Source: Diospyros lotus
Lineage: Eukaryota > Streptophyta > Magnoliopsida > Ericales > Ebenaceae
Direction of reading: 5' to 3'
NCBI RefSeq assembly: GCF_014633365.1
Contig: NC_068348.1
Span: forward strand, 12,976,311-13,040,310
Length of the DNA stretch: 64,000 nt
Shown: piece after piece, positions 45,449-58,323 of the stretch
Layout of the letters: the number at the start of each line of letters is the position of its first letter
How positions within the stretch are numbered: the stretch's first letter is position 1
Made by a program: the position numbers and the translations under genes
Notes under the pieces: model-generated
What the model saw: only the letters and a program-made list of their open reading frames with translations
The model's database searches: none
What the model was told of the DNA's origin: nothing

Positions 45449-46529
45449 TAAGTTAAAAGGGTAAAAATAATAATATATAATATAAAAATAAAGGAATGTA
45501 ATGTAATTTAAGGGAAGTACGGTGCATTCTAAAAGACAGTCAACCCTTCCTTACCAGCTTAATTTTGTTAGATAGTTTTTTTTTTTTTTTTTCTTTTTTG
45601 AAAAATAAACATACAAAAGAAAACTACTACTCATAACCTTGCCCGTGCCGCCTCGAGCATTAGGCGGGAAACCTTAGAAAAGATCTTCCCCGCCAAATCT
45701 GACAATGGGGCAATCGCCATCCACATCGGGCATGGTGAAGTAGGCGGGTTGTAGAGTGCGATTTTGTTCACCCCCTTTAACGGGGGTGACCATCACCCTC
45801 ACAATTTATGTGAGGGTGAAAAAGCAACGGAACGGCAATTAAGATTTTCATGCCGTTCCGTTGCTTTTTCACCCTCACAGAAATTGTAAGGGTGATGGTC
45901 ACCCCCGTTTTTTAGGGTGAATAAAATTGCACTCCAGGCTTGTATGGCACCCATGCCAACATTAAAGTCTTATTTTTCAAAACAAACAAAGATCTAGAAT
46001 GAGATGAGTAAATTAATAAAAAATAATAACTCTTCTAATAGATATGGGACCCGAATCCTGGTTAGAACTCAGGTTAGTTCGCCCATAAAGGGCTCTAGGT
46101 TTAGATCTAGATATAGATCTAGAACAGTTATGTGTAGTTGAACGAGGATAATTGTTGGATGTAATTGAAGCCATTTCCTCCAATTGTAGAAGTTATTGCT
46201 TAATTATAATAATTAAATTTATTTGTGTTTGGGAACAACCTGATAGAATTCAGACAAAAGCTCAAAATTTGGGATACCATAGGAGGGTCAACAAGTGCCA
46301 AACTCGATCCATTATTTGGGAGAGCTATGAGGATGTAGGGAGTCTTCAGATAGCTTCTGAGAGTTTTCGGGAGCCTTGCTCCTTGAAAAGCCTTCAAATG
46401 GCTAGTCTTCCGTAGGGTTTGGAGGGTATTTGAAATGGTGGCACTGGATGGGTCTGTAGCAAATGAACAGTTAGAAGGTATGCGGGGATCTTCCTCACAC
46501 AGGCTCTCCAATACCTAAGTCAGATGATG
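45449..46529. other. Unassigned DNA with a palindromic MITE and a dispersed repeat
   Basis: Apart from the palindrome at 45754-45934 this is AT-rich. From about 46160 to 46529 it is a repeat resembling 33530-33780 that also continues at 55776 after the full-length retrotransposon. No gene is recognised. Confidence 0.45.
45754..45934. mobile_element. Palindromic (foldback) MITE
   Basis: The whole 181 bp folds on itself. The left arm starts GAGTGCGATTTTGTTCACCC and the reverse complement of the right arm starts GAGTGCAATTTTATTCACCC. Both arms then share CGGGGGTGACCATCACCCT and GTGAGGGTGAAAAAGCAACG. The loop is only about 15 bp. There is no coding sequence. A clean target duplication was not fixed. 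Confidence 0.8.
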
Positions 46530-46534
46530 ATGCC

Positions 46535-48718
46535 TATAATACCCCATATTTTTGTGAAGATGCCACGTATTTTAAGTGAGTTTAAAATATCGAAAATATG
46601 TTTGAATTGACAATGAGTGACCGAATCAGTCGTAGGGAGTACCCTAGATCTTAGATACCTAAGATTAAAGGTATATTTTTTATGAGCGTCTTGAGGCGAG
46701 ATTTATGACGCTGAAAGAAATCAAATCAAAAATGGTTTTCGGTTAAGTTAAGTTGTAGCCTAAAAAGACCGAATGATGGTAAGGGGCTTCCGAAAAATCG
46801 TATATATTGAGTAATTTTGAGTTAATAATTTTGGAATTTTAAGTATCTCGATAAATTTGATATTTGAGGGTATAATTCTAATTAGAGAAATTATCCAAAT
46901 GAAAGAATGATGAAATTATGAGCTTAGGTGGTAAAATGTTAAAGTTGAAAACTTGAAATATGGGCCAAAGTGTTATTTGAAAGAAGTTTGGGGTTTTAGC
47001 TTGAATTTCAAAAGTTGGATTAGTTCTAGTTTTGGATTTCAAAAGCCACTCAATTATAGCTTTGAGTCTTTGGAGTCCATGGCTAAGATTGTGACAAGTG
47101 GCATAACATCATTGGTTGAACGATTCTATAAATAGGCACCTTGAGTTGCTCTCAAACCATTCCAAACAAATTTGAGGAGTGAAGCACTCTAAAAGGAGGA
47201 GCTTGCTCTAGAGAGAGAGAAGGAGGTTTGGCAAGAAGGCGGGAAGAAAGCGGCGAAGAAGCGGCGGAGAACGAGCCTCGTCGAAGTTGCGGGTCTTTGC
47301 CGAAATTTGCCAAAATCAGTCAGCAAAAAAGAGAGGTAAGTCTGATTTTTTTTAATAATCTTGTAGAGGGGGAAGAGAGGGTCGCGTAGGTTCAAACGGG
47401 AGTCGAATCGGAGTTAAAACGAGGGAGATATGGCCGAAATACCAAACCGAGGCGTTGTTGTTCGAAACTGTTGGGCAGCGCGTGAAATACACGCGCCGGA
47501 TAATAGCTGCGCGTGAGGGCGCGTGGCCAGTCTTCTTGGGCGCATGAAAGCGCGTGAGATGTCCTTTTTCCATGAAATTTTTCAGTTATGCCCCTAATTT
47601 AATACCCTTCAACCTTATATAAAAATATTTAAGGTTAGGTTTACCGAAATGCATGTTTTATGCAGAAACCTAAGCCGTTTCCAGTGAAACCATACCGTTT
47701 AAGAGATAAACCAACAAGGTGAGACTCTTACACTCCAAATCCTATTTTTTATTCTGTTATGAGAGACTTCTATTGCATGAGACGTGTTTCGTGAAATTCT
47801 TACATATAAACTCTTGTTATTCTCTTACGTGAAATCATGCTGCATATATGAACTGTATTTTTCTGAAAAATATATGCTGTTGTTTTTTTTAACTGTTGCA
47901 TTTATAAAATTCGTGTGGCCATACTGTTGTACCTATTTGTTGTTGGCCAAGGGCAAAAGTCGGATATCCCCTAAGAGGCGCTATGCGTGTGCCATCGAGA
48001 AAGCTCTTGTGGGGAAGACCGTGAGCCTAAGGGACAATGGATGTGGTGCTTGCATGAGTGCTATGAGGTCGGGCCGAAGTGACATGGTTAGGGACCTCCC
48101 GAGAGGCGCTATGCGTGTGCCATTGAGAAAGCTCTCGTTGGAGGAGGCTAACGTGTTCACGAGGCACTTCGGAGTAGTTCTCGTTGTCTTCTCATACATT
48201 TTATACCTGATCATGCATCGATATAAACTGTTGTTTTTGGAGTTTCTCACTAGAAGATTCATCTTCTAATTGGACTATGTCCCTGGAATATTCAAACGTT
48301 CCAGGTTTGACGAGCAGCTCTAAGGGAAATGAGGTAGCTGAAGGATAAGCTTACTTTACTGCCTGCAGCATGTTTAGCATATCTATGTTTATGTGCAAAC
48401 CTATGTAATTTTGGATATGTTTAAGATGTTCGGTTATCACTTGATGATGTCCATGTAATATATTTTATAGACGTCTTGAACAATTTTATGATAAATAAAG
48501 TATTATGGTTGTGAACCATATCAGGTTCAATCTAGCTTCCGCATTTGAGATTTTAACGCCTGTCTTAGCTATTCGATTATTGGGTTTGTTAAGTTGAGAA
48601 GGTGTAAATTTGGATTTTTGGGATATTGTGTGATGTATGACAGCTATTGTGATATGAAAAATTTTTATATTCCTAAAATCCTAAGTTATAACACGCTCAA
48701 GAAATTTGGGGTGATACA
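46535..48718 (+). mobile_element. 5' LTR of the full-length chromovirus
   Basis: It begins TATAATACCCC (the expected TG is TA in both LTRs) and ends GGGGTGATACA. A TATA box TATAAATA lies at 47127-47134. A direct repeat of about 36 bp (AGAGGCGCTATGCGTG...) occurs at about 47973 and 48101. Confidence 0.95.
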
Positions 48719-48720
48719 GT

Positions 48721-48732
48721 TGGTATCAGAGC
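48721..48732 (+). other. Primer-binding site, initiator tRNA-Met type
   Basis: TGGTATCAGAGC, the complement of the initiator-Met tRNA 3' end, lies two bases after the 5' LTR. Confidence 0.95.
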
Positions 48733-48899
48733 GAACCTAAGGAAAAGTTCGCTTGTGGCATGATGAGTAAAGCTACCGTAAGTTTTGGGAATTAGGTTAG
48801 GATTTTTTTGAAATATTTAGTGGCATACTCTTGTTGCTTATTCAAATTGAATTATGCCATGCCGTGATGATTTAATAGATCACCCTGTCTTCTTGCCAG

Positions 48900-51800
48900 A
48901 TGGTGAATACAAGAAGGAACAGGCGCGAGAGAGGCAATGGCGAAGAAAGCAACACCAACCCACATCTAGGAGGTGGTGTGGAAGGTCAAAGAGATGCACG
49001 AGCTGACCTCGGTGAAGGCCGGATTGATAGGATTGAGAGAATCCTAGAAGGCATGGCTGGGCAAATTTTGGAGTTGCAGCCCGAGCAAAGAAGAGTAGAT
49101 TCCTTGGAAAGGTATCTACGATAAAACCCGCCAGTGTTTCGAGGAAAACCGGCAGATGACCCCGCAATCAGTGAATACTGGTTGGACCAGACCGAAAAGA
49201 TCCTACAAAGATTGAGAATCCTGAATGAAGACAAGGTCGAGTGTGCGACCTATATGCTGGAAGAGGAAACTGCCCAATGGTGGAGGTCTATGCAGCGAGC
49301 GATACCTAACCGGACAGGATCTCAGGGGTCAGCAACAGATGTAGAATTGGGGGAGGCACCCCAGATGTCGTGGGAACGGTTTAAGGAACTGTTCAACGGG
49401 AAATTCTTTCCCACTTGCTGGAAGTTGGCTAGAGCTCGAGAGTTTATGAACTTACGCCAAGGGCCAAATATGTCTGTGGCTCAATACGAGGCTGAATTTT
49501 TGCGGTTAATCAAGTATATGCCGCTGTACGGGATGGACGATGTGGAGAAGGGACGAAAATTTCTACAAGGCTTGCGAATTGAATTTCAACAGCTGATGAG
49601 CCTGGTCCATGTGGAGTCTTATGCAGATATAGTTTTCAAAGCTATGATGGTCGAGGAGAATATGACGCGGGTAGCAGAACTAAAGGCCACGACGATTCAA
49701 GCTGGAGGACAATCAGAGAAATCCCACTCGACTATGGGACCTCGGGATGGGAAGATCGTGAAAAAGGGCAAGGCGTGCTTTAAATGCAAGAAGAAGCACC
49801 CGGGCAAGAGGTGCGATGGCAAAAGTATTGTCTGTTACACCTGTGGACAACCTGGGCATACTTCCAGAAATTGCTCGAAGGGAATGGTCTAAGAAGGTAA
49901 AGCTATAGCAGCAATACCAGTGAGTGTGATCTGCTACAATTGCAACCAGCACGGGCACATCTCGAGGAATTGCCCGAAGAAGAAAGAGCAGCCGCTAAAG
50001 ATTGAAGAAGGAAAAGGGACTAGACAGGGCCGAGTCTATAACTTGACCAAGGAGGATGTAGAGGCGAATCCTACAGTTATCCAAGGTACTCTCTTCATTT
50101 TGGATACTCCTGTGCATGCATTGATAGATCCAGGGTCTACTCATTCTTTTATATCGCATGCTTTGGCTGGGAGTTTGAGAGTAGAAACTGAGTCTATGGG
50201 ATGTCTTATGGTGATTTCGACACCTATGGGAAAAAGTATGAAGTCCTCAGAAATGGTGAGGGGATGTGAAATTAGCTTGAGTAATGTTTGGTTCCAGGCT
50301 GATCTGATTCTGTTAGAAGTATATGACTTCGACATAATCTTAGGGATGGACTTCTTGTCCAAGTACGACTCCAATATAGACTGTCGTAGGAAGAGAATGA
50401 CCATAAGAAAACCCGAGGGAGGGTGGGTTAAATTTCGGGGACAAGGCGACCTCGAGGTCATAAAGATGATTTCGGCAATGAAGGCAGCAAAGTTGTTGAG
50501 CCGAGGAGCTCATGGATTCATAGCTTATGCTCAGTTAGAAGAAAGAGAGGTATCGAAACTCAATGAGGTGCGAGTAGTACGAGAATATGATGACGTGTTT
50601 CCAGAAGAGTTACCAGGACTACCTCCACCTCGGGAAATTGAGTTCTCAATTGAGTTAGTGCCAGGAACCCAGCCGATATCATTTCCGCCATACCGAATGG
50701 CTTCGGCGGAGATGAAAGAATTAAAGAGTCAGTTACAGGAGTTGACTCATAAGGGGTTCATTAGGCCAAGCACGTCGCCATGGGGCGCACCAGTACTATT
50801 TGTAAAGAAGAAAGACGGGAGTCTAAGGATGTGCATTGACTACCGTCAGCTAAATAAGGCCACGGTAAAGAACAAGAATCCACTTCCAAGGATAGATGAG
50901 TTGTTTGATCATCTACAGGGAGCGAAGGTGTTCTCGAAGATTGATTTGAGATCCGGATATTATCAACTGAGAATTAAACCAGATGATGTTCCGAAGACGG
51001 CATTTCGGTCAAGGTATGGCCATTTTGAGTACTTTGTAATGCCATTCGGATTAACTAACGCTCCAGCCGCATTTATGGATCTTATGAATAGGGTATTCAA
51101 GCCCTACCTGGATCGATTTGTGATCGTCTTCATAGATGATATATTGGTGTATTCTTCGAATGAAAGTGACCACGAGGAGCACTTGAGCATAGTGCTAGGA
51201 ACCCTCAGGAAACACCAATTGTATGCCAAGTTCTCGAAGTGCGAGTTCTGGCTATCCCAAGTGGCGTTTCTTGGGCATGTGATCTCAGCCGAAGGAATCT
51301 TAGTGGATCCAGCTAAGATTGAGGCTGTTCGAGGATGGAAGCAGCCGACATGTGTGACCGAAGTACGAAGCTTTTTGGGATTGGCAGGCTACTATCGAAG
51401 ATTCGTGGAAGGGTTTTTGAAGATAGCTGCACCTATGACAAAGCTCATACGGAAGGAGGTCAAGTTCGAATGGACTGCAAAGTGTGAGGAAAGCTTTCAA
51501 GAGCTCAAGGACAGACTGACCTCAGCACCTGTGCTGGCAATGCCTAGTGGGCCTGGTGGATATGTTGTATACACCGATGCCTCGAAGGTGGGTTTGGGTT
51601 GTGTATTGATGCAGCATGGTCGGGTGATCGCATATGGATCACGCCAATTGAAGAGACACGAAGTGAACTACCCAACACATGACTTGGAGCTGGCAGCGGT
51701 GGTATATGCTCTGAAGCTATGGAGGCACTACCTATATGGAGAGACGTTCGATGTATTCACAGACCACAAAAGTCTAAGGTATGTGTTCTCGCAGAAAGAG

Positions 51801-53477
51801 TTGAACATGAGGCAGCGACGCTGGATGGAGTTCCTGAAGGACTACGACTGCACCATCTTGTATCACCCGGGGCGTGCCAATGTGGTAGCTGATGCTTTGA
51901 GTAGGACTGTGCCTACTGTTATGGCCGGGTTGATGGGCCAGGAGTGGCTATTGATTGAGGCTTTTAGCCTGATGATGGTGAGTGTAGTACCGAAGGGATC
52001 TTCTGTCCTAGTAGCTGGCCTGGCGGTTCAACTGGATCTGGAGACCGAAATACGGGAGGCTAATGGGAGTGACCGGCGTATACGTCTATGGGTAGACGAG
52101 CAAGGCCAGCCCAAGAGTTCAGATTTTGAGATGCGAAATGACAATCTCAGGTTTCAGGGTAGAGTGTACGTGCCAAACCTTCAGGAGTTGAGGCAGAAAA
52201 TTTTGGATGAAGCCCACAGAGCTAAGTATACCGTGCACCTGGGAGCCACGAAGATGTATCGAGATCTTCGAGAAATCTACTGGTGGCCTGGGATGAAGGC
52301 CAGCGTGGCTAAGAGGGTGGCACAATGTGATATATGCCAAAGGGTATAGATTGAGCACCAGAAACCTACAGGGTTGATGAGACCTTTGGAAGTTCCTGAG
52401 TGGAAATGAGAACATATCACGATGGATTTCGTGACAGGATTTCCGAAGAGTCGAAGGGGCTATGATGCCATTTGGGTGGTGGTAGACAGGTTGACAAAGT
52501 CAACGCATTTCTTGCCTACGAGGATGGATCAACCGGTACGAAAATTTGCAGAGCAATACGTAAAGGAAATCGTACGACTCCATGGTACGCCGGTAAGTAT
52601 AGTTTCAGATCGGGACCCGAGGTTCACCTCGAGATTTTGGGAGAGTTTGCAGGAATGCATGGGGACCCAGTTGAAATTGAGTACGGCTTATCACCCCCAG
52701 ACTGACGAGCAATCAGAGAGGACAATTCAAACTCTTGAAGATATGTTGAGATCCTGTGCCTTTGATTTTGGAGGAAATTGGGAGGAGCATCTGCCATTGG
52801 TAGAATTCGCGTACAACAATAGTTACCACGGCAGCATTAGGATGGCTCCTTATGAGGCTTTGTATGGAAGAAAGTGTCGGTCGCCTATCTGTTGGACCGA
52901 AGTAGGGGAACGACAGATGTTGGGGCCCGAGCTTGTGCAACAGACTATTGATAAGATTCGAATAATCCAAGAGAGGATCCGAGCTGCGCAAAGCCGACAA
53001 AAATCCTATGCTGATCAAAGAAGAAGGGATCTAGAGTTTGAGGTTGGGGATCTAGTGTATCTCAAGGTGTCACCCCAGCATTTGGTGACGCGTGGAAGTG
53101 GTAAAGGAAAGCTAAAGCCAAGGTATATAGGACCATATCCGATTGTGGAAAGAGTCGGACATTTGGCCTATCGATTGGAACTTCCGCCTATCTTGTCCGG
53201 GATTCATAATGTGTTCCACGTCTCCCAACTTCGAAGGCATGTGCCAGATCCAACCCTCGGAGTTCAGGTGGAGACAATTGAGCTAAAGAATGACTTGACC
53301 TACCCGGAGTCACTTGGAGCAATTTTAGATCGCCGAACTCAAGTGTTGCAAAATAAAGAGATCCCGTTAGTGAAGGTTCAGTGGGGAAAGCACTCAGATG
53401 ACGAGGCAACGTGGGAGCTTGAGGAAACAATTAGGAAGAAATATCCTCATTTGTTCAAGGAAATGGAAATAGAGTAG
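48900..53477 (+). pseudogene. Chromovirus gag-pol polyprotein with four nonsense codons
   Basis: A single frame of 1526 codons encodes in order: gag with capsid core; three cysteine-rich knuckles (about 49775-49970, including CYTCGQPGHTSRNC and [14 protein letters not shown]); protease (DPGSTHSF, about 50125); reverse transcriptase with the FIDD catalytic motif (about 51132); RNase H (YTDAS, about 51572); integrase zinc-binding and D-D-E core (about 52240-52740); and a C-terminal chromodomain (about 53330-53450). It is broken by TAA at 49122, TAA at 49890, TAG at 52347 and TGA at 52407, without any frameshift. The last two stops are 60 bases apart, between the zinc finger and the integrase core. 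As it stands no full polyprotein can be made. Confidence 0.93.
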
Positions 53478-53573
53478 GAAATTTTTATATTTTCTTCCAG
53501 AAATTGTATGCAATAATTATTTAACCTTCAATAATGTTGAGTATGTTTCAAATTTCGAGGACGAAATTCTTTT

Positions 53574-53586
53574 AAGGAGGGGAGAA
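53574..53586 (+). other. Polypurine tract
   Basis: AAGGAGGGGAGAA lies immediately before the 3' LTR, as expected for plus-strand priming. Confidence 0.9.
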
Positions 53587-55770
53587 TATAATACCCCATA
53601 TTTTTGTGAAGATGCCACGTATTTTAAGTGAGTTTAAAATATCGAAAATATGTTTGAATTGACAACGAGTGATCGAATCAGTCGTAGGGAGTACCCTAGA
53701 GCTTAGATACCTAATATTAAAGGTATATTTTTTATGAGCGTCTCGAGGCGAGATTTATGACGCTGAAAGAAATCAAATCAAAAATGGTTTTCGGTTAAGC
53801 TAAGTTGTAGCCTAAAAAGACCGAATGATGGTAAGGGGCTTCCGAAAAATCGTATATATTGAGTAATTTTGAGTTAATAATTTTGGGATTTTAAGTATCT
53901 CGATAAATTTGATGTTTGAGGGTATAATTCTAATTAGAGAAATTATCCAAATGAAAGAATGATGAAATTATGAGCTTAGGTGGTAAAATGTTAAAGTTGA
54001 AAACTTGAAATATGGGCTAAAGTGTTATTTGAAAGAAGTTTGGGGTTTTAGCTTGGATTTCAAAAGTTGGATTAGTTCTAGTTATGGATTTCAAAAGCCA
54101 CTCAATTATAGCTTTGAGTCTTTGGAGTCCATGGCTAAGATTGTGACAAGTGGCATAACACCATTGGTTGAAGGATTCTATAAATAGGCACCTTGAGTTG
54201 CTCTCAAACCATTCCAAACAAATTTGAAGAGTGAAGCACTCTAAAAGGAGAAGCTTGCTCTAGAGAGAGAGAAGGAGGTTGGGCAAGAAGGCGGGAAGAA
54301 AGCGGCGAAGAAGCGGCGGAGAACGAGCCTCGTCGGAGTTGCGGGTCTTTGCTGGAATTTGCCAAAATTAGTCAGCAAAAAAGAGAGGTAAATCCGATTT
54401 TTTTTAATAATCTTGTAGAGGGGGAAGAGAGGGTCGCGTAGGTTCAAACGGGGGTCGAATCGGAGTTAAAATGAGGGAGATATGGCCGAAATACCAAACC
54501 GAGACGTTGCTGTCCGAAACTGCTGGGCAGCGCGTGAAATACACGCGCCGGATAATAGCTGCGCGTGAGGGCGCGTGGCCAGCCTTCTTGGGGCGCGTGA
54601 GAGCTCGTGAGATGTCCTTTTTCCATGAAAATTTTCAGTTATTCCTCTAATTTAATACCCTTCAACCCTATATAAAAATATTTAAGATTAGGTTTACCGA
54701 AATGCCTGTTTTATGCAGAAACCTAAGCCGTTTGCAGTGAAACCATACCGTTTAAGAGATAAACCAACAAGGTGAGACTCTTACACTCCAAATCCTATTT
54801 TTTATTCTGTTATGTGAGACTTCTATTGCATGAGACGTGTTTCATGAAATTCTTACATATAAACTCTTGTTATTCTCTTACGTGAAATCATGCTGCATAT
54901 ATGAACTGTATTTTTCTAAAAAATATATGCTGTTGTTTTTTTAACTGTTGCATTTATAAAATTCGTGTGGCCATACTGTTGTACCTATTTGTTGTTGGCC
55001 AAGGGCAAAAGTCGGATATCCCCCGAGAGGCGCTATGCGTACGCCATCGAGAAAGCTCTCGTGGGGAAGACCGTGAGCCTAAGGGACAATGGATGTGGTG
55101 CTTGCTTAAGTGCTATGAGGTCGGGCCGAAGTGACATGGTTAGGGACCTCCTGAGAGGCGCTATGCGTGCGCCATTGAGAAAGCTCTCGTTAGAGAAGGC
55201 TAACGTGTTCACGAGGCACTTCGGAGTAGTTCTCGTTGTCTTCTCATACATTTTATACTTGATCATGCATCGATATAAACCGTTGTTTTTGGAGTTTCTC
55301 ACTAGAAGATTCATCTTCTAATTGGACTATGTCCCTGGAATATTCAAACGTTCCAGGTTTGACGAGCAGCTCTAAGGGAAAGGAGGTAGCTGAAGGATAA
55401 GCTTACTTTACTGCTTGCAGCATGTTTAGCATATCTATGTTTATGTGCAAACCTATGTAATTTTGGATATGTTTAAGATGTTCGGTTATCACTTGATGAT
55501 GTCTATGTAATATATTTTATAGACCTCTTGAACAATTTTATGATAAATAAAGTATTATGGTTGTGAACCATATCAGGTTCGATCTAGCTTCCGCATTTGA
55601 GATTTTAACGCCTGTCTTAGCTATTCGATTATTGGGTTTGTTAAGTTGAGAAGGTGTAAATTTGGATTTTTGGGATATTGTGTGATGTATGACAGCTATT
55701 GTGATTTGAAAAATTTTTATATTCCTAAAATCCTAAGTTATAACACGCTCAAGAAATTTGGGGTGTTACA
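53587..55770 (+). mobile_element. 3' LTR of the full-length chromovirus
   Basis: It has the same length as the 5' LTR, starts TATAATACCCC and ends GGGGTGTTACA next to the duplication ATGCC. Scattered single-base differences from the 5' copy, with only very small compensating length changes, are seen throughout. Confidence 0.95.
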
Positions 55771-55775
55771 ATGCC

Positions 55776-56098
55776 ATAAAGTAGAAGTATGAATGTATGT
55801 ATGTGTGTATGCGGTATGTTCTAGATGAGTGTCTTTGAATGGGAGTCTTTTGATAGGTAGTCTCCTAATGAGTTCTATGTGGACTGCGGTTAAAGTCTTT
55901 GGGTTCTGAATCTATGTGCAAGAGAGAGAGAGCTCAAAAATGTTCGTTTGCTGGGTAACATGCAAGTATTTATAGACATTTGATGGTGGAGTCCATGTTA
56001 CTAAAAGGAATTACTAGTATGACAGTACAAACAAAAATAAATTTTTTATCGTGTATTAGATACACGCCGCAAAATATAATATACACATCATACATAGC
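55776..56098. repeat. Continuation of the dispersed repeat broken by the chromovirus
   Basis: After the duplication, the sequence (TATGAATGTATGTATGTGTG, then AGAGAGAGAGAGCTC and CAAGTATTTATAGAC) resumes the repeat seen before 46530 and resembles 33780-33970. No gene is recognised. Confidence 0.45.
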
Positions 56099-57552
56099 CA
56101 TAATACTCGGTATTACATGGTGTTGAAATAAATAAGAATTTTTAGTGATTTTCAAAGGGACTCGTGTGGTCTGGAGAGCTAAGTATGGGTTTTAAGAAAT
56201 TAATTAATAAAAATTGTCGAATCGATGACAGAGAATGCTTTGGGACTTGGATGTCTAGGGAGGAAGGCATGAGATTGGTGAGTGTTTCGAGGTGAGGCTA
56301 ATGATGCTGAAAAACGTTCGACCGAGAATAATTTACAGAATAAATTATGTATAAGCCTAAATGGGTGCTGGTACTGAATGGTCGTAGGAGACCTTCGGTA
56401 AGCTAAGAGAACCATAGGGGTGGTCCGTTTTTGTGAATGAGGCAAACTTAAGGTGTTTTTGGGTGGAGAAAAGATTCCGTGCAGGCACAAGGACGAAATC
56501 AGCTTTATCGAGTAAATACCGATTATTAATTTTTAAGAAATTAAGGTTTTGTGGGGTTTGATGATAATTAAATTAAGGCATGGAGGGTCCAAGTGCAATT
56601 ATCTAAATTTTTAATTGTAATTAATAAATCTCTCAAGTGTAATTAATGAGGAATTAGAGGGATTAATATGTAATTTAAGTGATACATATATGTATATATA
56701 TGTTTGTATGTATGTATGTATGTATGTATGTATGTATGTATGTAGGCGTGCTTGGAGGCCAAGCATTCTACAGTGCCCTCTTCCTTTGAGATTCAAATTG
56801 TAGAGAGAGAGGAGGGCTTGGGAAAGCTGAGGCCGAGAGAAAGAGAGAAATTGAGGGAAATAGAGAGATCGAGAGAGGGAGGAGATGGCATCATTGGTGG
56901 CCGGAGGCGGTTACAGTGGCAGAGGCTAAAGGCGCGCGGGGAGGTTGGTTGTAGTGGCTGGTGGAGCAACAGCAGTGGCGGAGGCGGCCAGTGGTGGTCG
57001 TGGTGACGAACGGTGACGGGCGTAGTCAGTGATGGCTAAGGTTGTAGCAGAGGCAGATGGTGACAATGGTAGTGAGCGATTGTGCATGGAAGGCTGAGCC
57101 GGTGTGGCTTGTGGCGATGGCGGCAGTTGGCGGTGGCTAACGGTGGTGCTGGCTGTGGTGGAGACTAGGCGCTAGTGCGAGCTCAAGAGCCAAAGGGAAG
57201 AAGAAGAAGAACAAAAAGAGAAGAAACGAAAAAAATAAATAAAGAAAAAAAAGAATTTTTTTTGGAAATAGTAGAAAAATGCCAAAAAAATTTAGAAAAA
57301 TCGAAAAAAAAATCTAAAAATTAATTTGGGACTCGAGAAGCGTACCAGAGGCTCGAAAATAGGAATTCGAGCACAAAGTGGTAGCTTAGGAAGCAACGCC
57401 GAGTGAGAGTTTTCTCGATTTCTCCTCCAGATTGATCGAGATAAATAAATTAATTCTTTTCGTGCTACTTTCATATGTGGGATTATGTGAATAGTGTTGG
57501 TTGGATTAAATCATTTGTTGAGGTTGTTTGGAATTGTGGATGGGCGGGTTTT
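56099..57552 (+). mobile_element. LTR fragment A, interrupted
   Basis: It starts CATAATACTCGGTATTACAT, aligned with the start of LTR B (TGTAATATCCGGTATTACAT). It contains a (TATG)n microsatellite at about 56700-56745 and a GGTGGC-rich stretch (56890-57170), and breaks at GATGGGCGGGTTT where LTR B begins. The homologous sequence in B runs on, so A was cut by B's insertion. Confidence 0.6.
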
Positions 57553-58267
57553 TGTAATATCCGGTATTACATGGTGATGGAAAGGATATGCTTTCTAGTC
57601 ATTTGGAAAAGACCTCGGGTGGTCCGAGAAGCCCAAAGGTCGATTCCAAGAAACTAATTAATAAAATTATCGAATCGACGGTAGGGAGTGCCTCGGGACT
57701 TAGATGTCCAGGAGAGAGGGCATGAGATTGGTGAGTATCTCAGGCGAGATTAATGATGCTGGAAGCAGATCGATTGAGAATAATTTTTGAAATAAATTTT
57801 GTATAAGCCTGAATGGATGCTAGTATCGAATAGTAGTAAGGGACTTCTGGGAAGCTGAGGGGACCCTAGGGGTGGTCCGATTTTGCGAGTAAGGCAACCC
57901 TGAAGTGTTTTTGGGTGGAATGAAGGTCTCTTGCAGGCATAGGGACGAAATCGGTATTTCAGAGTAAAATGCCGGATATTAATTTTTGAAGAAATCGAGT
58001 TTGGAAGTGGCTTGATGATAATTAATTAAGGCTTGGAGGGTCCAAGTGCTATTATCGAAAAATTCCCAAGTGTAATTATAACTTCTTAAGTGGAATTATG
58101 GAGAAATTGAGGGTTAATGTGTAATATGTATATATATATATATTTGTGGGAGTGAGCTTCCAGGAAGCTTCCTAGTGCGTTCTTCTATGAAATTTCAAAA
58201 TGAGAGAGGGAGTGAGTTGGTGAGGAAGGGAGCCGAGAGCATTGAAAGGGAGAGAGAAAGATCACGA

Positions 58268-58323
<56 letters not shown>

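Larger units (their letters stand above)
46535..55770 (+). mobile_element. Full-length Ty3 chromovirus LTR retrotransposon (Tekay/Del-like)
   Basis: It is 9236 bp with a perfect 5-bp duplication ATGCC (46530-46534 and 55771-55775). Both LTRs are 2184 bp. An initiator-Met primer site, one gag-pol frame with a C-terminal chromodomain, and a purine tract lie between them. The order protease, RT, RNase H, integrase, chromodomain and the long LTRs point to the Tekay/Del clade. LTR divergence appears to be a few percent by eye. The element is disabled by four nonsense codons. Confidence 0.95.

Noticed and set aside
47784..48269. 161-codon open frame inside the chromovirus LTR (and its copy at 54965)
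   Set aside because: It lies in the LTR leader, is not shared by related LTRs in the window as far as I can see, and has no domain.
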